From Cyanoderma ruficeps (taxonomy: Eukaryota; Chordata; Aves; Passeriformes; Timaliidae), in the NCBI GenBank assembly GCA_008694505.1, contig VZDJ01007749.1, positions 4,988,941-5,052,940 of the forward strand: DNA of 64,000 bases, given 5' to 3'. The number at the start of each line of letters is the position of its first letter. The first letter of the stretch is position 1. Below are positions 24,807 to 37,728 of this stretch, in pieces. The notes under the pieces are model-generated. The model was not told the origin of the DNA, did no database searches, and saw only the letters and a program-made list of their open reading frames with translations. The position numbers and the translations under genes were made by a program.

Positions 24807-27800
24807 TTTTTTTCCATTTTAAGGAAAGTTATTGCTAAAGGCTAATGGGTTCCAGAAGTGATAAAAACAGATAACACTTGATGTTGATTATTCAGCCTTA
24901 CTTTTCACAGTCCCTCATTGTTTATGAGGATGAGGTTTCAGGTTCTCAGAATAGTCAATGCCTCCTATGACGGTAAAGGAGGAACTTCTGTTTTGTTTCT
25001 TCCCCCCTGCCCAAAAAGTTCTGTCTGCATGTGTTGCCATGTGTAATATTTGAAACTTGGAATATTCGTCTCCTTTGCCTTGTCTGAAATATTTAGGACA
25101 AATGCTGTTTTTTGAGCTTGAAAACAGACAATTTAGTGTCTCTGCCAGTGTATGGGAAACACTGAGTTAGAATCATTATTACGCAAGTAGTGCCCTCTTT
25201 TTTTGGTGGGAAGGGGTTGGTTGTTCCTTTGTCAGCAACCTGAAGGTCTTTGGTGTATCTTGTGGAAGTCGCACGTGTAAGCAGCCAGAACATTCTGCTC
25301 TAACCACGGAGAGCTTGTTCCGTAATCTGTTATCCTGGTACTCTGAATTAATCAGATGCCTGCTCATAACTTACCAGGATCATTTCTAGACAGTTGAGGG
25401 ACTGTTTATCCTGGGCAGATAAGTCAAAATACAAATCACTTGGAGAAGTGTGAGAAAAAACAGTAAGAACACTGCTGAGCTGTGTCTCACTTATGTTGAT
25501 AAAATATTCTGAATTTAGGGAAGACTTCTCATTTCCTAAACTATCATAAGTGAGTATTTACATCCTTGCTCCGTTGATTTCCTACATGTAACTTTGTCTC
25601 TTGAATGTTAAAGCAAGTTGGGATACTGTAGGCATCGGGGTTTTTTTTACTGCCACAGACATTGAGAGGCTCAAATGACACAGCACGGTGCTTTGGGCCA
25701 CCAGCTGGTGCCGTAATTGCAAATTAGTTGAGCTGTAGCTTCAGATCCTAATAAAGTTATGCATGCTCCTTGGGTGTTTCTCAGACATGGGAGTCGAGCC
25801 ATGGTCTGGGAACATCTGAGCCAGATTGATTTGACTGATTGATTCTTACTCTGTACCTTCTGAGACAGCCTCCTGCTGCTCTGGAAGCCATAAAACCAGC
25901 ACCTAAGTGCTGCAATATATTTTGTAACTCTGCTGCTGGATCTTGACCTTGTTCCGCATGGAGCCGGTGCTGGTCTCTCCTGTGACAGGGTTCACCTGTG
26001 ATGGATACCTGTGGAATTGCATCACTGCCTGGGGGGTTTCATGTGATGGGGGTCTGTCCCTCCCCGCTGCCGTGTCAGAAAGGGCTGCTGGCACTTTGTG
26101 CTTGCAAATGTGCTCTGCTGACTGTGAGGTCAAGGGCTGCCTGTGCACAGGGATGCTCCAAAAATAGCATCTTGAAAAGAAAGCATCCCATAAACTTTTC
26201 TTGACATGTGTAACTTTTTTCAGAATCTTCCGTGAGATTTCACAATATTTCTACATAGTCTGTTCTAGTGTTTCACTGTGGTTACTGTTAGAGGAATTTT
26301 CCTGTTATTCTTGTTTATGAAGGATGTTGTTAGTACATCCTCAGGTTTTTTCCTTGGTGTGGAATGGTTTGCTCTTTTATTTTGTAACCTTGTAACTCCC
26401 ATGTCTTTTTTTGATGCACTTCTGCCTTGCCAAGTGTTGTCCCAATTTGTATGTCTGCTGTAGTCCAAAGTGTTCCACTTTGTGCTCGTCTTTGTAACTG
26501 AAGTTACTTTTCCTTATGATTTCCTTTAGATTTTACATTATATGGATAGATGTCAGTACCATATACTTAGCATGCAGTGTTTCCCCCCTGCCCTAAATAA
26601 GTTGGCTAATGATGAAAGGCAGTGCCTGTTGCTTCTGTGTGATCTTTTGTCCTTCCTGGTAGGAAAGTGATACTTTGCCTTTAGCTTTGTACGTGCCCAT
26701 ATTACCCAGATTATTACAAACAGTTCCCAAGTGACCAAGTAGTTACAGCTTTTCCCCCTCCACCCCACATACACTATTTCATGACAAGCTACTCATCAAT
26801 GGATTTGTCACAGAAAAGGTTATAAAGTGATAAATCTTAAATTCCACAGGTAATCTTAGTTTTTATGAGCATTAGTTTTTTCATACTTGGCAGTGGATTT
26901 GCCTCTCAACAGGAAGTCCCTGCTCTTGGCAGTAACAATACTCTTTGGATTGTTTTGGCCAAGCCATTGTTAATATCACTAGATCTTGCAGTGTGAATGC
27001 TGGTTACTTAATGGAGGTGCAGAAACATTTTTATACATCTGTATTTTGTACAATTACTTACCTTTTAAAAAGAATTTGTATAAAGGTATTCCCTATAGGC
27101 TTTTACTGCTCTATGAAAGACATGCATGTTTTTTCATGAAGCTGTTCCATAAACTGAATGTCTTTATGTGGTGCAACAGTATTTTTAGGTGTTTCAGGGC
27201 ACTGCTTTACCCCTCTGAAGGCTTTTCTAATTGTTTCTTTAGCTGTTGAGGTGAAGGAAACACAGGTGCTAATGGTGGGTCCCACTGTATGCTATGTTTT
27301 GTGAGGAATTGTGAATAGTATTTGGTCCGTTCCCAGACTTTCCAATTTGCTTTGAATGCTCCCTTATAATGTGTTGGCTACTTTTCTGACTATTGTTAGG
27401 CAGGGAGAGGTAAAACTGCATGCTGGTACTTGTTATTGTGTTTTTTTGTTGGAATATTTTCTTCAGAATTCCTGTGCTTTTGTGTTGGTTTGGGGTTATA
27501 TTTCTGAGGAGTCTTGCTCCTGTGGACATCTGTGTGTGTCCACTTAATTTAGCAGATATTAGCTGTTAAAAACCACTCCTGATGTCCCAGCTGGTAGAGG
27601 GAGATGTGTTGCCATAGCTGGGTTTAAATAACCTCTGTCCTGCTTTGAGTGCAAATGCTGCTGTAGGTCTGACACAGAACCGTAAGGGGAACAGCTACTG
27701 ACATCCAAACTACTGCTTCTAACAAGGCCTGGGTTTGATTACACTGCCTAGGTTGCTGGCAGCCTTAGATGCCTGGAATAAAAGTTTCTAAACCAAACCA

Positions 27801-29032
27801 GACCTTTGGCTAATTCAGAGCATTGTGCTGATGGGGTAGCTAACCAGTTTGCTGGGGCTTCTTTTCTCCCTTGGCCTGGAACAGCCTTTCTGCAGCTTTC
27901 TGCTTTGTTCACTCATTGCTGGCAATAGGAACCTCGAGTCCTCCTGCCTTGGTTCTGCTTCCTATTTGTCTCAGTTTTGTGAAAAGCCCCGAAGCACTTC
28001 TGAAGCAACTTGCATGAGGATGCAGAAGCAGAACTCTTACATGGAGTAGCATGTGCTTCTAATAGTTTATGGTTACATTATCCTGGCTGGCATGCTGGTA
28101 GATGGATTCAGAAATAGTGTACAGTCTGACAAAATATGATTAGTCTGCACTTACTGGTACACGTAGTGTCTGGGAAACCCTGATGTAAGTCTTGAAAGGC
28201 TTTATCTCAACAGTCTTGCTTGATAGCCTTTGGGAGCTTTTTTCCAAAACAAGTGACTCACAGCCCTTAGGTCCTTCATAGAGGCAGTGAATGGTGTTCT
28301 TTGTACATGGGAGGAGGCAGAACAAGCAGTTTACCTTTTTGCTTTTAAAGATAAACTCTGTAAACAAAACAGCCCCCACAAGTAATATGCTGATGTAGGG
28401 GAGGAAAAAGGTCATAATGGAAAAAAAGTTGAAAGTATGTAATTTTTTGCAGCCTGTTTAAGGGTTTAGTGTTTCCCGGAACATTACCTGTTCATTTTGT
28501 GCACGGAGATGTGTAAACTAAGTTCTGTTGACTTTGTGTCACATTACATTAACCAAATTTTATTGTTACCATTCATCGCCTGCTTTTTAAGAGATGAATT
28601 TGGACAATTGGATATGCAGAAATGGAAACTGGATTAGACTATATCACAGACCAGCTAATTGAACTTTGGTTTTAACATATGACCATGTATGGCATAAAGC
28701 TGGTAATAAAATTTCTCTTTTTCCTCTGTCTCCCTGCAAAATACCTATTTGGGGTTGGTAGTGCAGTCTGTTTGCTTACCTCAGGTTAGCAGCTGATCAC
28801 GTAATATCTTCTGGAATATGAATGCATAGCTACTCTGAAAATGCTGTCTGGTGTTAATCCCCTTGTCTTCTGTATCATTTGCCTAAAAGAGGGCTTTTGT
28901 GAGGCAGGTAACAACTGAAGAGAACTAAATCTTGTTAAGTGTGTAGCTGGTGTTATCAAACTGATGTGTGTGCTACAGCATAGAAGTATTCTTGAGTTAA
29001 AAACAAAAATTGCCCATCAACACACCAGAAGA

Positions 29033-29072
29033 ACCCAAAACAAACAAAACAAAACCAGAAAAACCCCACCCA
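29033..29072. repeat. C/A-rich low-complexity tract
   Basis: The tract is composed of CCCAAAACAAACAAAACAAA followed by CCAGAAAAACCCCACCC. It is of the same kind as the tracts at 13356-13448 (opposite strand) and 42608-42670. It is simple sequence with no coding potential. Confidence 0.8.
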
Positions 29073-30461
29073 AGCTGCCTCAAAAGTCCTTGTTTGCAAG
29101 CAGACATGAAGGCTCTGGTTAGAGAGTAGGAATTCCAAAGCTTCTGTGAGGAGGGAAGATGCAGAACCCTCCCTGTGCAGTTTAAAGATTAAACCTCCGA
29201 GCGTAGCTGTTAAAAGAGTGTCATGACACTGGAAAAACCCAGCCTAGTAGTAAGGGCTGTAAATAGCAGTCAAATGTTCTCTGACACGAAGCTCAAGTTA
29301 TCTTAGCACTGAAATGAGTACGAGAGACGGTAACATCACAAAATGCTGGCTGAAACAAGACGAGGCAGCCTGGAAAAGGTGGTTTGTAAAATGAAGCTGT
29401 AGCCGGAGAGGGAAGATAATACAATGGTTGGAGTGTTGATCTAGAGCAATGAAAGGCTCGTTCCATTTGGAGCCCGGCAACAGCCATCTTGTACAATGAG
29501 AGAGGCCCCTGGGATGCCAGCTGGATTGTGCTGCCTTTATGTGTTAAAATAGCGTTTTCCGATAATTACTGCTGGATTAGCTGAACTAGTGAAAATCCCT
29601 GTTCAGATAAAGCTTTCTGGCACTTGCAGCTAGCACAGACCTAAACAATGGATATGCTGATAAGGAGTCTTAATTTTCTAGTGTGAGCAAAATTGTTCTT
29701 CAGCTCACCTTTGCGTTGTAGTTTCTCCTCTAAATAATTTATTAGTGCAAATAATCAATGAATATATAACTTTGCTTTTAAATACTCTTTTCCCAGTTGG
29801 AGTTTGCAAGTCTTTTTTTTCATTTGGAATGTATAGTGGTTAGTATAGGCCTCTACCTTTTTATTCCTCTGATGTATTTTTAATACTTAAAACCACAGAA
29901 TAAAAGCCTAAATAACTGGCTAGGGCTGCTGTTTTATTTGGGCTGTTTGTATTCCTACTTTCTAGATTGAATTTCTAATTTCAGTTTAATGAGAATTACT
30001 TCCTTATCTGTAATGATTCACTGACTAAACTTGGGTAAGAAAAGATAAGCAGCAAAATTAAGTACAAAGTAATAGTATTTTCAGTTTAAATACTGGGTTC
30101 TCAGGGTAAGGTGTAGTCAGTTAGGCTCCTTGAAAAGGAGAAAATAGAATAGCTGACATCCAGTTCTAACTAATATTAGAAGAAAGCTAAACATATCTTC
30201 CAGTTTCAATAGTAATGTAATAAATGTATTCTTGCTAGATCAGAGTTTTTTTGGATCTAATTGCTATTTTGAAAACTTTATTTTCCTGTTTTTCTAGTAA
30301 AGGAAGCCAGTAACTACTTTTGTCCTTGCCCTAAAGGAAAAAAAATATTTTTATCAGAACTTTAAGGGACTTCCCGACCTGGTAATAATACCATTGGGTA
30401 TAAAGGACTTACACAGTGGAATTTTTTGTAAAGTAATGCATTATGTGTACAACATAATATG

Positions 30462-30485
30462 TGAAAATATGAAAATATGAAAATC
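30462..30485 (+). repeat. 8-bp microsatellite-like repeat, three copies
   Basis: TGAAAATA, TGAAAATA and TGAAAATC lie in direct tandem within AT-rich intron. Confidence 0.8.
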
Positions 30486-33400
30486 TGTATACTTTTTTCT
30501 TCTGAGTGATGTTTTAATCAAATTTTGGCTCTTCGGGAGCCAAGTCTTGTGCCCAAGTACAGGTAGAAATTCACATGCAGAGGTTTTGGATTTGTTGAAT
30601 AATTATTTGTATTTGTTCATGCAGATATACTTGAAAGTGTGATTTGTCATGGGAAAGTTTAAAGTGAAAGGACTCTTGGGAAATACAATCTCCTTTTGCT
30701 ATCACCAGTAGATGTGATGCAATTTGTTGTAAAACTTGGGGGTTGAGGTAGGTGGTATTTTAATGGAACAGAACATGGATATGTCCCTGTTACTGTAGAT
30801 CCTACTGTTTCACAGATTAGCATATTGTCCTGTTTCCAGCTGGGACACACATTTAAGATTAAAGTAAATGTGAAAGAGAGTTGCCTTTCGAGTCTTAAAA
30901 TCGAGGTTTTGTCTCTAAACATGAGCATTTGCAAAGCAGAGAGAACAACTGGAGAGACAGCTGAAGTGCTTAGGAATTGGGAGCAGGAAAGCAAGGCAAA
31001 CACAGTTTCTCACTGTTTAACTTGGTAACTGTTTTTCTGGTGTGAAGGCAGATCTCAGTGACAACATTTAAGAAGCTAACAAGCAAAGCATCCTAAAATG
31101 GGGGAAACAAAGTATTGCAGTCTGAAGCAATAATTACTTTGCCAAGAGGTTTAAATGCTACAAGAGTTGCTCTCTAGAAGAAAAACCAGTGTGTAATTCA
31201 TGATGATGATGTTGATCAATATGGTAACTTTTATGACCTTGCATAATAATTTATTCATTTCTTCCTTGTGGGTGTTGTCTGCTCTGGAGTGAGAATGCTA
31301 TTTCCTTTTTTGACTGTGTAACAATTTTGGTAGAATTTTGATACAGACCTATTTCAGAGGCAAGATATGTTGAGAAATAGTTTTTGATTCTACTCATTGA
31401 GATGATGGTGCAAATGCCCATTTGTGCTGGCTGCTCTGTGTGGGTAAAACCCCTCCAAACAAGTGTTTCAAGCACACATCTGTGTTGATACACTTCTGTT
31501 CAAGGGCTGTGTGCTTACTGCCACTGCACTCTAGCTGCTTAATTTTTATTGCAAGAGATGCTTGAAATAGCTGACATTGTGGGAAAATCAAACAGCTTCT
31601 ACTCAGTGTTTCATGGTGCATCTAGATCATCCAATTTTCTAGGACAGAATGTTAGATGTAATGAATGCACAAATGTTAATGTTAATTATTAACTAGATTG
31701 AATTAGTTACTGCAGTCGTCTGTTGGTGTTCAAAGTTAAAAGTGGGTCACTGAGTCTCAAAATACTTTTGCAATGAATTCTAGCATTGATTTTTCAATTT
31801 CTTCTTGTGCTGTTCTTTGGCTGCTAGTCTGGAGAGGAAGAGTAGAGCACTTCAAGCCTTTTGGTTGTACAAGTAACAATTAGTGTACAAGTAACCTGTC
31901 CCTTCTGTTAGAATTTCAATAGCACATACATGACAGGACAGATTCCTCTGAATCCCTCTGCCAGCTCCAGAAAAAGGATTTAATTTATAAATAAATGTAT
32001 AAATAGTGCTAGAATTTTTAGATTATATTACCTTTACCACCTTGTTATTATCAAAGTCATTAACTGATGAAATCGAGATTCAGACTTTACAAAATGCAGT
32101 TTTTTACTGTTGGTTGTGAAATAGCACTGTATGAAGAATATTTAGAGGGAAAACTGATCCCAGGTTTGAATGATCATAGGTTAATTTAAGCTGCATTTCA
32201 TAGAAGAGTATATGCAATTGAGATTATACCTAAGGATATAGATTTTAATGACAAGCCTTAGTATCTTGAGGGAAGTGTATTAGTAAGCACTGCTGGAAGA
32301 AGGGAGGAATTTGGGGGGTGGTGTATGAGTTGGAATCAGGAACTTCTTCAAGTTAGAGGTTAAAATCTTAACTGACTTGCAGTCAGACTTGGAAGAAGAG
32401 CTACTGAAGTAGCTGTGTGAGTAGCCACTTCAGGAAGGCTATTACTAATATATAGGAGGAGTGAAAAAATAGTAGTTTAAAAAATGATAGTGAGAGATAA
32501 AATGATGTGAGAAAGAAATCAGAGTTATTCAAAATAAGACTGACTTAGCCTTGCCAAAAAGTAATTTGGATCAAGGAAGAGGAGAGTGCAAGAAAAATGT
32601 GCTGTTCTGTGGGTAAATTCAGTAGTTTGGCATGAAAATTGAATTCATATTTCAATATAGGTGATAACATCGACTGCATTCAGTGGCAAATGTAAATAGC
32701 CCATAATTGAAATGAAAGCAGAATGCTTCCAGATTGTGTCAACTTGATGATGGTAACCTCTCCTTGATTTGTGAAATTTGTATGTGGAAACCTGTGCTCA
32801 AAGAGGAGAGCAGAGCTCTACTGTAGAGAGGCATTTAAGTGGAAATTTAGTATTCCTTTGTTTTGCACATTATCATAAATGTCTCTACTGAATGCACAAC
32901 ATAAGAATGCTCATTAGATTTCCCTGTACAAGGAAGCAGTTGTAACTGGGGTAATTTTTACACATCAGTGTTTGCTTACTACACCGTGACAGGTCTTGGG
33001 TTGCTGAAGAATTCATTTGTTTTGAGCTGCTTGAATAAGGCCCAGAACTTTGCCTTATCCTAGTGCCCTCGGAAATGAGGACAGGATTGTCAAGAGCTCT
33101 GTTTATATTTGAAGTATTTTGTAGTACAGACTTGTTAAGAGATGTCAGAAATTCATGAATCAATCTTGTGTTTTGTTGGGAGGAAAGTATGAAAGAAATA
33201 AGGCTTATTGCTTAATATTAAATATTCAGACATTTATTTGGTAGCGCACATCAGTGATACAAATATTATGTTGTTTATTTAAACCTCTTACTTTTAGACT
33301 TTGAATTAGAACTACCAGCAGTCTTTTAAGATCTTCATTTAAAGGCTACAGAAGGAGACGCTGCTTGAAACTTCAAGTGTGAAATGCATGTTGTTATTTT

Positions 33401-33539
33401 TGGGAAGAGCAATTCCAATCAAATGAGGTGCTAAGGCAGAAATTGTCATAAATAAGGTACTTATATATCTGCAATTCAGTGGGGTGTTCTCAAAGAATTT
33501 TGTTTCTTCTAGAGCCACACACTGTCTTAGTCAAGGTGG

Positions 33540-34560
33540 GAGTTCTTGAGGTTCATCTGCTCCCATCACCTTGGCTGGGTTGAAGTCTCAAAGGATGGAG
33601 ATTCCACAGCTCCTCTGGGCAGCCTCTCCCAGCATTTCACTGATTTCTTGGTGCAACTTTTCCTTGCTTGGTTAAAAGCTCCTTTTCTGTACTTTTTGAT
33701 TATCTCTTACCTTTCTGTAGTGCACTTCTGAGAAGATTGTGACTCTTGTTCCCTGTAATTCTCTGTTGAGTAGTTGAGAGTGGCCATTATGTTCCTGCCT
33801 TAGCTGGAGGCTGAACAAGCACAGCTGTGAAGCCGCTCCTGGTGCATCTTATCCTCTAGCCCCATTAATGGTTTTCTCTTTGATTTGCTCCAATTTGTCA
33901 AAGTCTTTCTTTCCACTGGGGAGCCCAAAACTGGGCACAATGTGCCAGATGCAGTCTGAATAGACGGGAATAATCACTTTCTAAATGACTGAGGTTATTT
34001 TTGTCCCACATGCAAGTTTTAGCCCTTGCCTCCAGATTTCTTGAGGTTTCTGTCACCTGACTTCTCCAGCCTCCTGAGAAACCTCTAAACAGCAGCTCTG
34101 CTGTCCAGCATACCGGTCTACCCTAATTTACAGAAATGCATCCCCAGACTTGCTGAAGTTTCATTACATCCCATTTGCCTGGTGATCAACAAGTGCATTG
34201 AACAGCATCCTAGCTGGTATTGACCTCCCTGAGAAATGCTCCAGTAACAGCTTACCAGCTAGGTGTCAAACTGCTCCCTGCAACCCTTGGAGCCTCTGGC
34301 TCCCCAAACCTTGGTCCTTGTTGTGCTGGAGGATGGCCATGACATTTGTCTTTTTCAGGCTGTCAGGAACTTATCTTGATCACCCCATAAAGCTGTTAGA
34401 GTGACCTCTTGATGCCACCACACAATACCTTCACCTGTGTTGGGTGCATGCTGTTCAGTTTGGTGGACTTTCTGTGTCCAGTTCATCCAACGGATGCCCC
34501 TAACTTTATTTCCCTCTAATGCAATACTCATGCAGACCTGGAAATCATGGGAACAAAACT
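33540..34560 (-). mobile_element. Old, degraded CR1 LINE copy
   Basis: Scattered CR1 landmarks appear in the right order for a minus-oriented element: ATTCCACAGCTCCTCTGGGC and AGCCTCTCCCAGCATTTCAC near 33600, CTGGGCACAATGTGCCAGATGC near 33930 (as CTGGGCACAATG + TGCCAGATGC), the GTATTGACCTCCCTGAGAAATG block near 34220 (as GTATTGACCTC + CCTGAGAAATG), and GGTGGACTTTCTGTGTCCAG near 34460. Intervening parts have decayed or been deleted, and no ORF2 frame survives. It is clearly older than the copy at 24 kb. Exact ends are uncertain by tens of bases. Consensus features are from memory. Confidence 0.65.
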
Positions 34561-34630
34561 TGGTCTTGAGACCAAGGCAATTATACGTAGCCTTTTCTTG
34601 TACTTTGCTGCTCACATTTTCATGATTAAT

Positions 34631-34750
34631 CCATAAAACCATAGAAGGTTGGAAGGGACCTTAAACATCACCCAGTTCCAACCCCTGTGCCATGGGCAAG
34701 GACACTTTCTACTCAACCAGGTTGCTCAGAGCCCCATCCAACCTGGCCTA
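34631..34750 (-). mobile_element. CR1 3'-end fragment
   Basis: On the + strand it starts with CCATAAAACCATAGAAGGTT and GGAAGGGACCTTAAACATCA, then CAGTTCCAACCCC, then CCATCCAACCTGGCCTAG. This is the well-known 3' ~120 bases of an avian CR1 in minus orientation, including decayed terminal ATTCTATG repeats. It lies just right of the older copy, so it is probably a separate insertion beside it. Confidence 0.92.
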
Positions 34751-37649
34751 GTTTTCATTCATGTCAATGTCAACCTGGTGTTAAAAAACAAGTGTGAAAT
34801 TAACAAAATGTGGTGGTGGGTTTTGTTGCTGTTGGTTTTTTTTTGTCTGATGAAATTAAGTTTTAGAAATACAATTCCTTCTTGTAATGAATCTTTTTTG
34901 TAATGAACCATGGATTGCATATTCATACGTTAAAACTGGGGCTAGAATGTGTCACTCAAAGATTAGCCACCTTTCCTTTACACAGCTCCTAACATCAGAG
35001 GCTGCCCTTGTATTAAATAGGTAATGTAAAAACACTGCTCTCTTGCTATTCCAAGAGGAGCTGGACATTGGTTATCTGAAAGTAAAATGAGTTACATGAT
35101 CTGTGGTGCTGGTAAATGTACTGATGGATTCTGTTGCAGCACGTTCGGGAACTCGGATTGCCTGGGGAATCTGGGCTCCGAAAGCTGTGATTTGTGCCAT
35201 GTGCCAAAAGCTTAGGAAATAACAGAAGAAGGTCACTTTTTGTTAAAATATATATAGAACATAGGAAATGTATGTATGTTAAGTGGTTTTTCACAGGAAG
35301 TCATCAGCTGTCGGTCTTGGAGATGTAGTTTATCATGCCTGCTTAAAAAGGCTTTCCACAGTATGTTGGGCTCAGATTCATGGAACCGCAGCAAAGAAAG
35401 CAACAAGCCCTTGAAAAATAGACTATTTGTAGGAAAGAACTAATATGTCTGGCTAGCTTTTGGTCCTGGCCTTTTAGATCTTCAGGTTAAAAGCTCTGAA
35501 CTTTTCAGTCTGTGATGATTGTTGCTACTCGGTAAAGATACTGATTTTTTGGTGGATAGCTTTGTTCAATTACAGGGTACCCTGGTGCTTCCAGATTGGT
35601 TCATTCCCAGATATTGCTGTAGAGATTTTTTTCCATTAGCTTTGACAACAGAGACAAACCAAGAAATTGATTTTTGATAAAAATTTGTCTTGAGATAGGT
35701 GAAAGAGCATGGTAGGAATCTTCTGGTCCTCTTTTACTGTTGAGTAAAATCAGTACCCAGACAGAATTAGCCTTTACTGTGGCCAAACCTTTGGCTTGTG
35801 ATGCTACTATATGGAATCTGCTTTGAGGAAATGGAGTCTGCTTCAATTACTCCATGGATTCTGCACAGCTTTTCAGTGTAAGCAAAGTAGTAAATGCCCT
35901 GAAGAAATATGTTTGAAGAATCAGTGGAAAAATGGATTTGATTATAACAATGTAATATTTTCAGGAAAAAATCAGGATAAATTACCGAAGATGCCATGTC
36001 TAAGGGAACACCCCTGTATAAGAGGATAAAAGAAAACGAGAGTATGGATGAGTGCATGGAGCAAGCATAAACTGAATTATCTTATTTCATGGTTCTGTGG
36101 AGTCTGAATGCAGGACTTTATTCTACCAGTATAAAAATAATGGCTAGAAAGATTTCCCCTGTCAGTGTAAATGTGTTGTAATGAAATCGTTGGCCTCTGT
36201 ATAGTCCTGATTTTTTTTCAAGACATCTGTTGGAAACATTTATTGCGAAAAAATATCTTCATGATTCTCTGTGGGATGAAAAGATCTGGAAAATAGTGGA
36301 AGAAAGTAGGAAAATGTTGTTCTTCTCTCTTGCAGGCTGTTTCATTGAAAATCTTACCTCCAAGCTAAAATAATGAAGGCTTCTAATAAACTATTTCCAT
36401 GAAGTTATCACTAGTTTGCATACAAGGCAAGGACCAAATCTCTGTATAAAATTCTATTATATTCATATTCTTCTGTCTCAGGCTTGGAATGATGGATGAT
36501 GAAAGTTCAGAATTCTATACTTTTTAAAGGAACAAGGTAGCAAATGGTTGTTCCTTCTGTCTGCTGAAGGAATTGCTTAAAAAACACCTCTACCTTTCTG
36601 TATGAAAGGATTTTAGTGTCTGTTTCTCTTAAAAAACTGGTATCTGGTTTTGGGTAATTACACAGTCTATTTAAACTGAGAGTTGAGAAGTGAAGTATCT
36701 TATTATCATCTTCGGTTGGACTTCAGAGAGCATTTATGAATTTAAGGGTAGATAAAATCAGTCATGTATGTATATTTTATTAATACTACATTACATTATT
36801 GCACATACAGTTAGCCATTGTTAATACAACTAGTTGCATGCTATTCAATATCCTTGTTTTTCAGTCTGCTGTTCTTAATTCCTATTAATACTTCTGGGTT
36901 TTTTTAAGGCTTGTCTCTGTAGTGTCAGTGTTTATTGGTTAGACTTGTTCTCTCCTAGATATTCCTGATTTCCTTTGACAGAATAGGTGAACTTTTATGT
37001 GGACCAGCATATGACAAACCCAGAGACAATACTGAATTGCCAACACAAAATTTCTTTGTCCTTTGCGTGAAGTATGAAATGTGGCATGTGAAACATTTGG
37101 GTAAAGAAAATTTCTTTGGGTTTTAAATTGGGAATTCTGTGTAGAAGTAGACTTTCGCTTGACATCAACATGCTGTTCTAAATAATATTTCTCTTTCTGC
37201 CTGACTGTCCTGCCATGATTTCTTTCAGCTGTTTGATATTCACCTGCTGCTGTGGAAAAAGCTACAAATGCAAAATCATCAAGGAACAGATTTATAGCAA
37301 CATGAGAAATTTATGAGAATTTTCTGGCTCCAAGAGCAGACTTCTCCTAAATTAATGTTAAATGCTTTTATACACAAGATGAAAACCAATTTTCTTTTGG
37401 TAGAAGGTGCTCACTGAGCAAAGAAAGTTTGTCCCCAGCAAACTGTACCAACTAAAACTCCAGAGGGTTGCAGAATCCTGTGCCAAAAGCAAAGCACCTT
37501 TCCTTTGCCAACTATTAATCCCAATAATTCAGTTTCCCCTGCTTCTCAACAGTACTAGTTTTATTTCTAGTTGGGACTTTTCCATGCAGGATTTTCTGTT
37601 GGTTTCTGATGTTGCAGCTAATCTGTATTCTGAGTAATTCATGAGAAGA

Positions 37650-37728
37650 AAAAGTGGGAGAGATGAATGAATCTCTCGGTTATCAGAGACGGAAAAGTGG
37701 GAGAGATGAATGAATCTCTCAGTTATCA
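37650..37728 (+). repeat. 43-bp tandem duplication
   Basis: AAAAGTGGGAGAGATGAATG occurs at 37650 and again at 37693, followed in both by AATCTCTC then GGTTATCA (first copy, CGGTTATCA) or AGTTATCA (second). The period is 43 bases, with one mismatch over the ~36 bases shared. Such high identity implies a recent local duplication. Inside each unit GAGAGAT and AATCTCTC form a short inverted repeat. Confidence 0.92.

Noticed and set aside
36335..36420. Possible + strand exon after CTTCTCTCTTGCAG near 36334
   Set aside because: All frames soon meet stops and no consensus donor follows, so there is no support beyond the acceptor motif.
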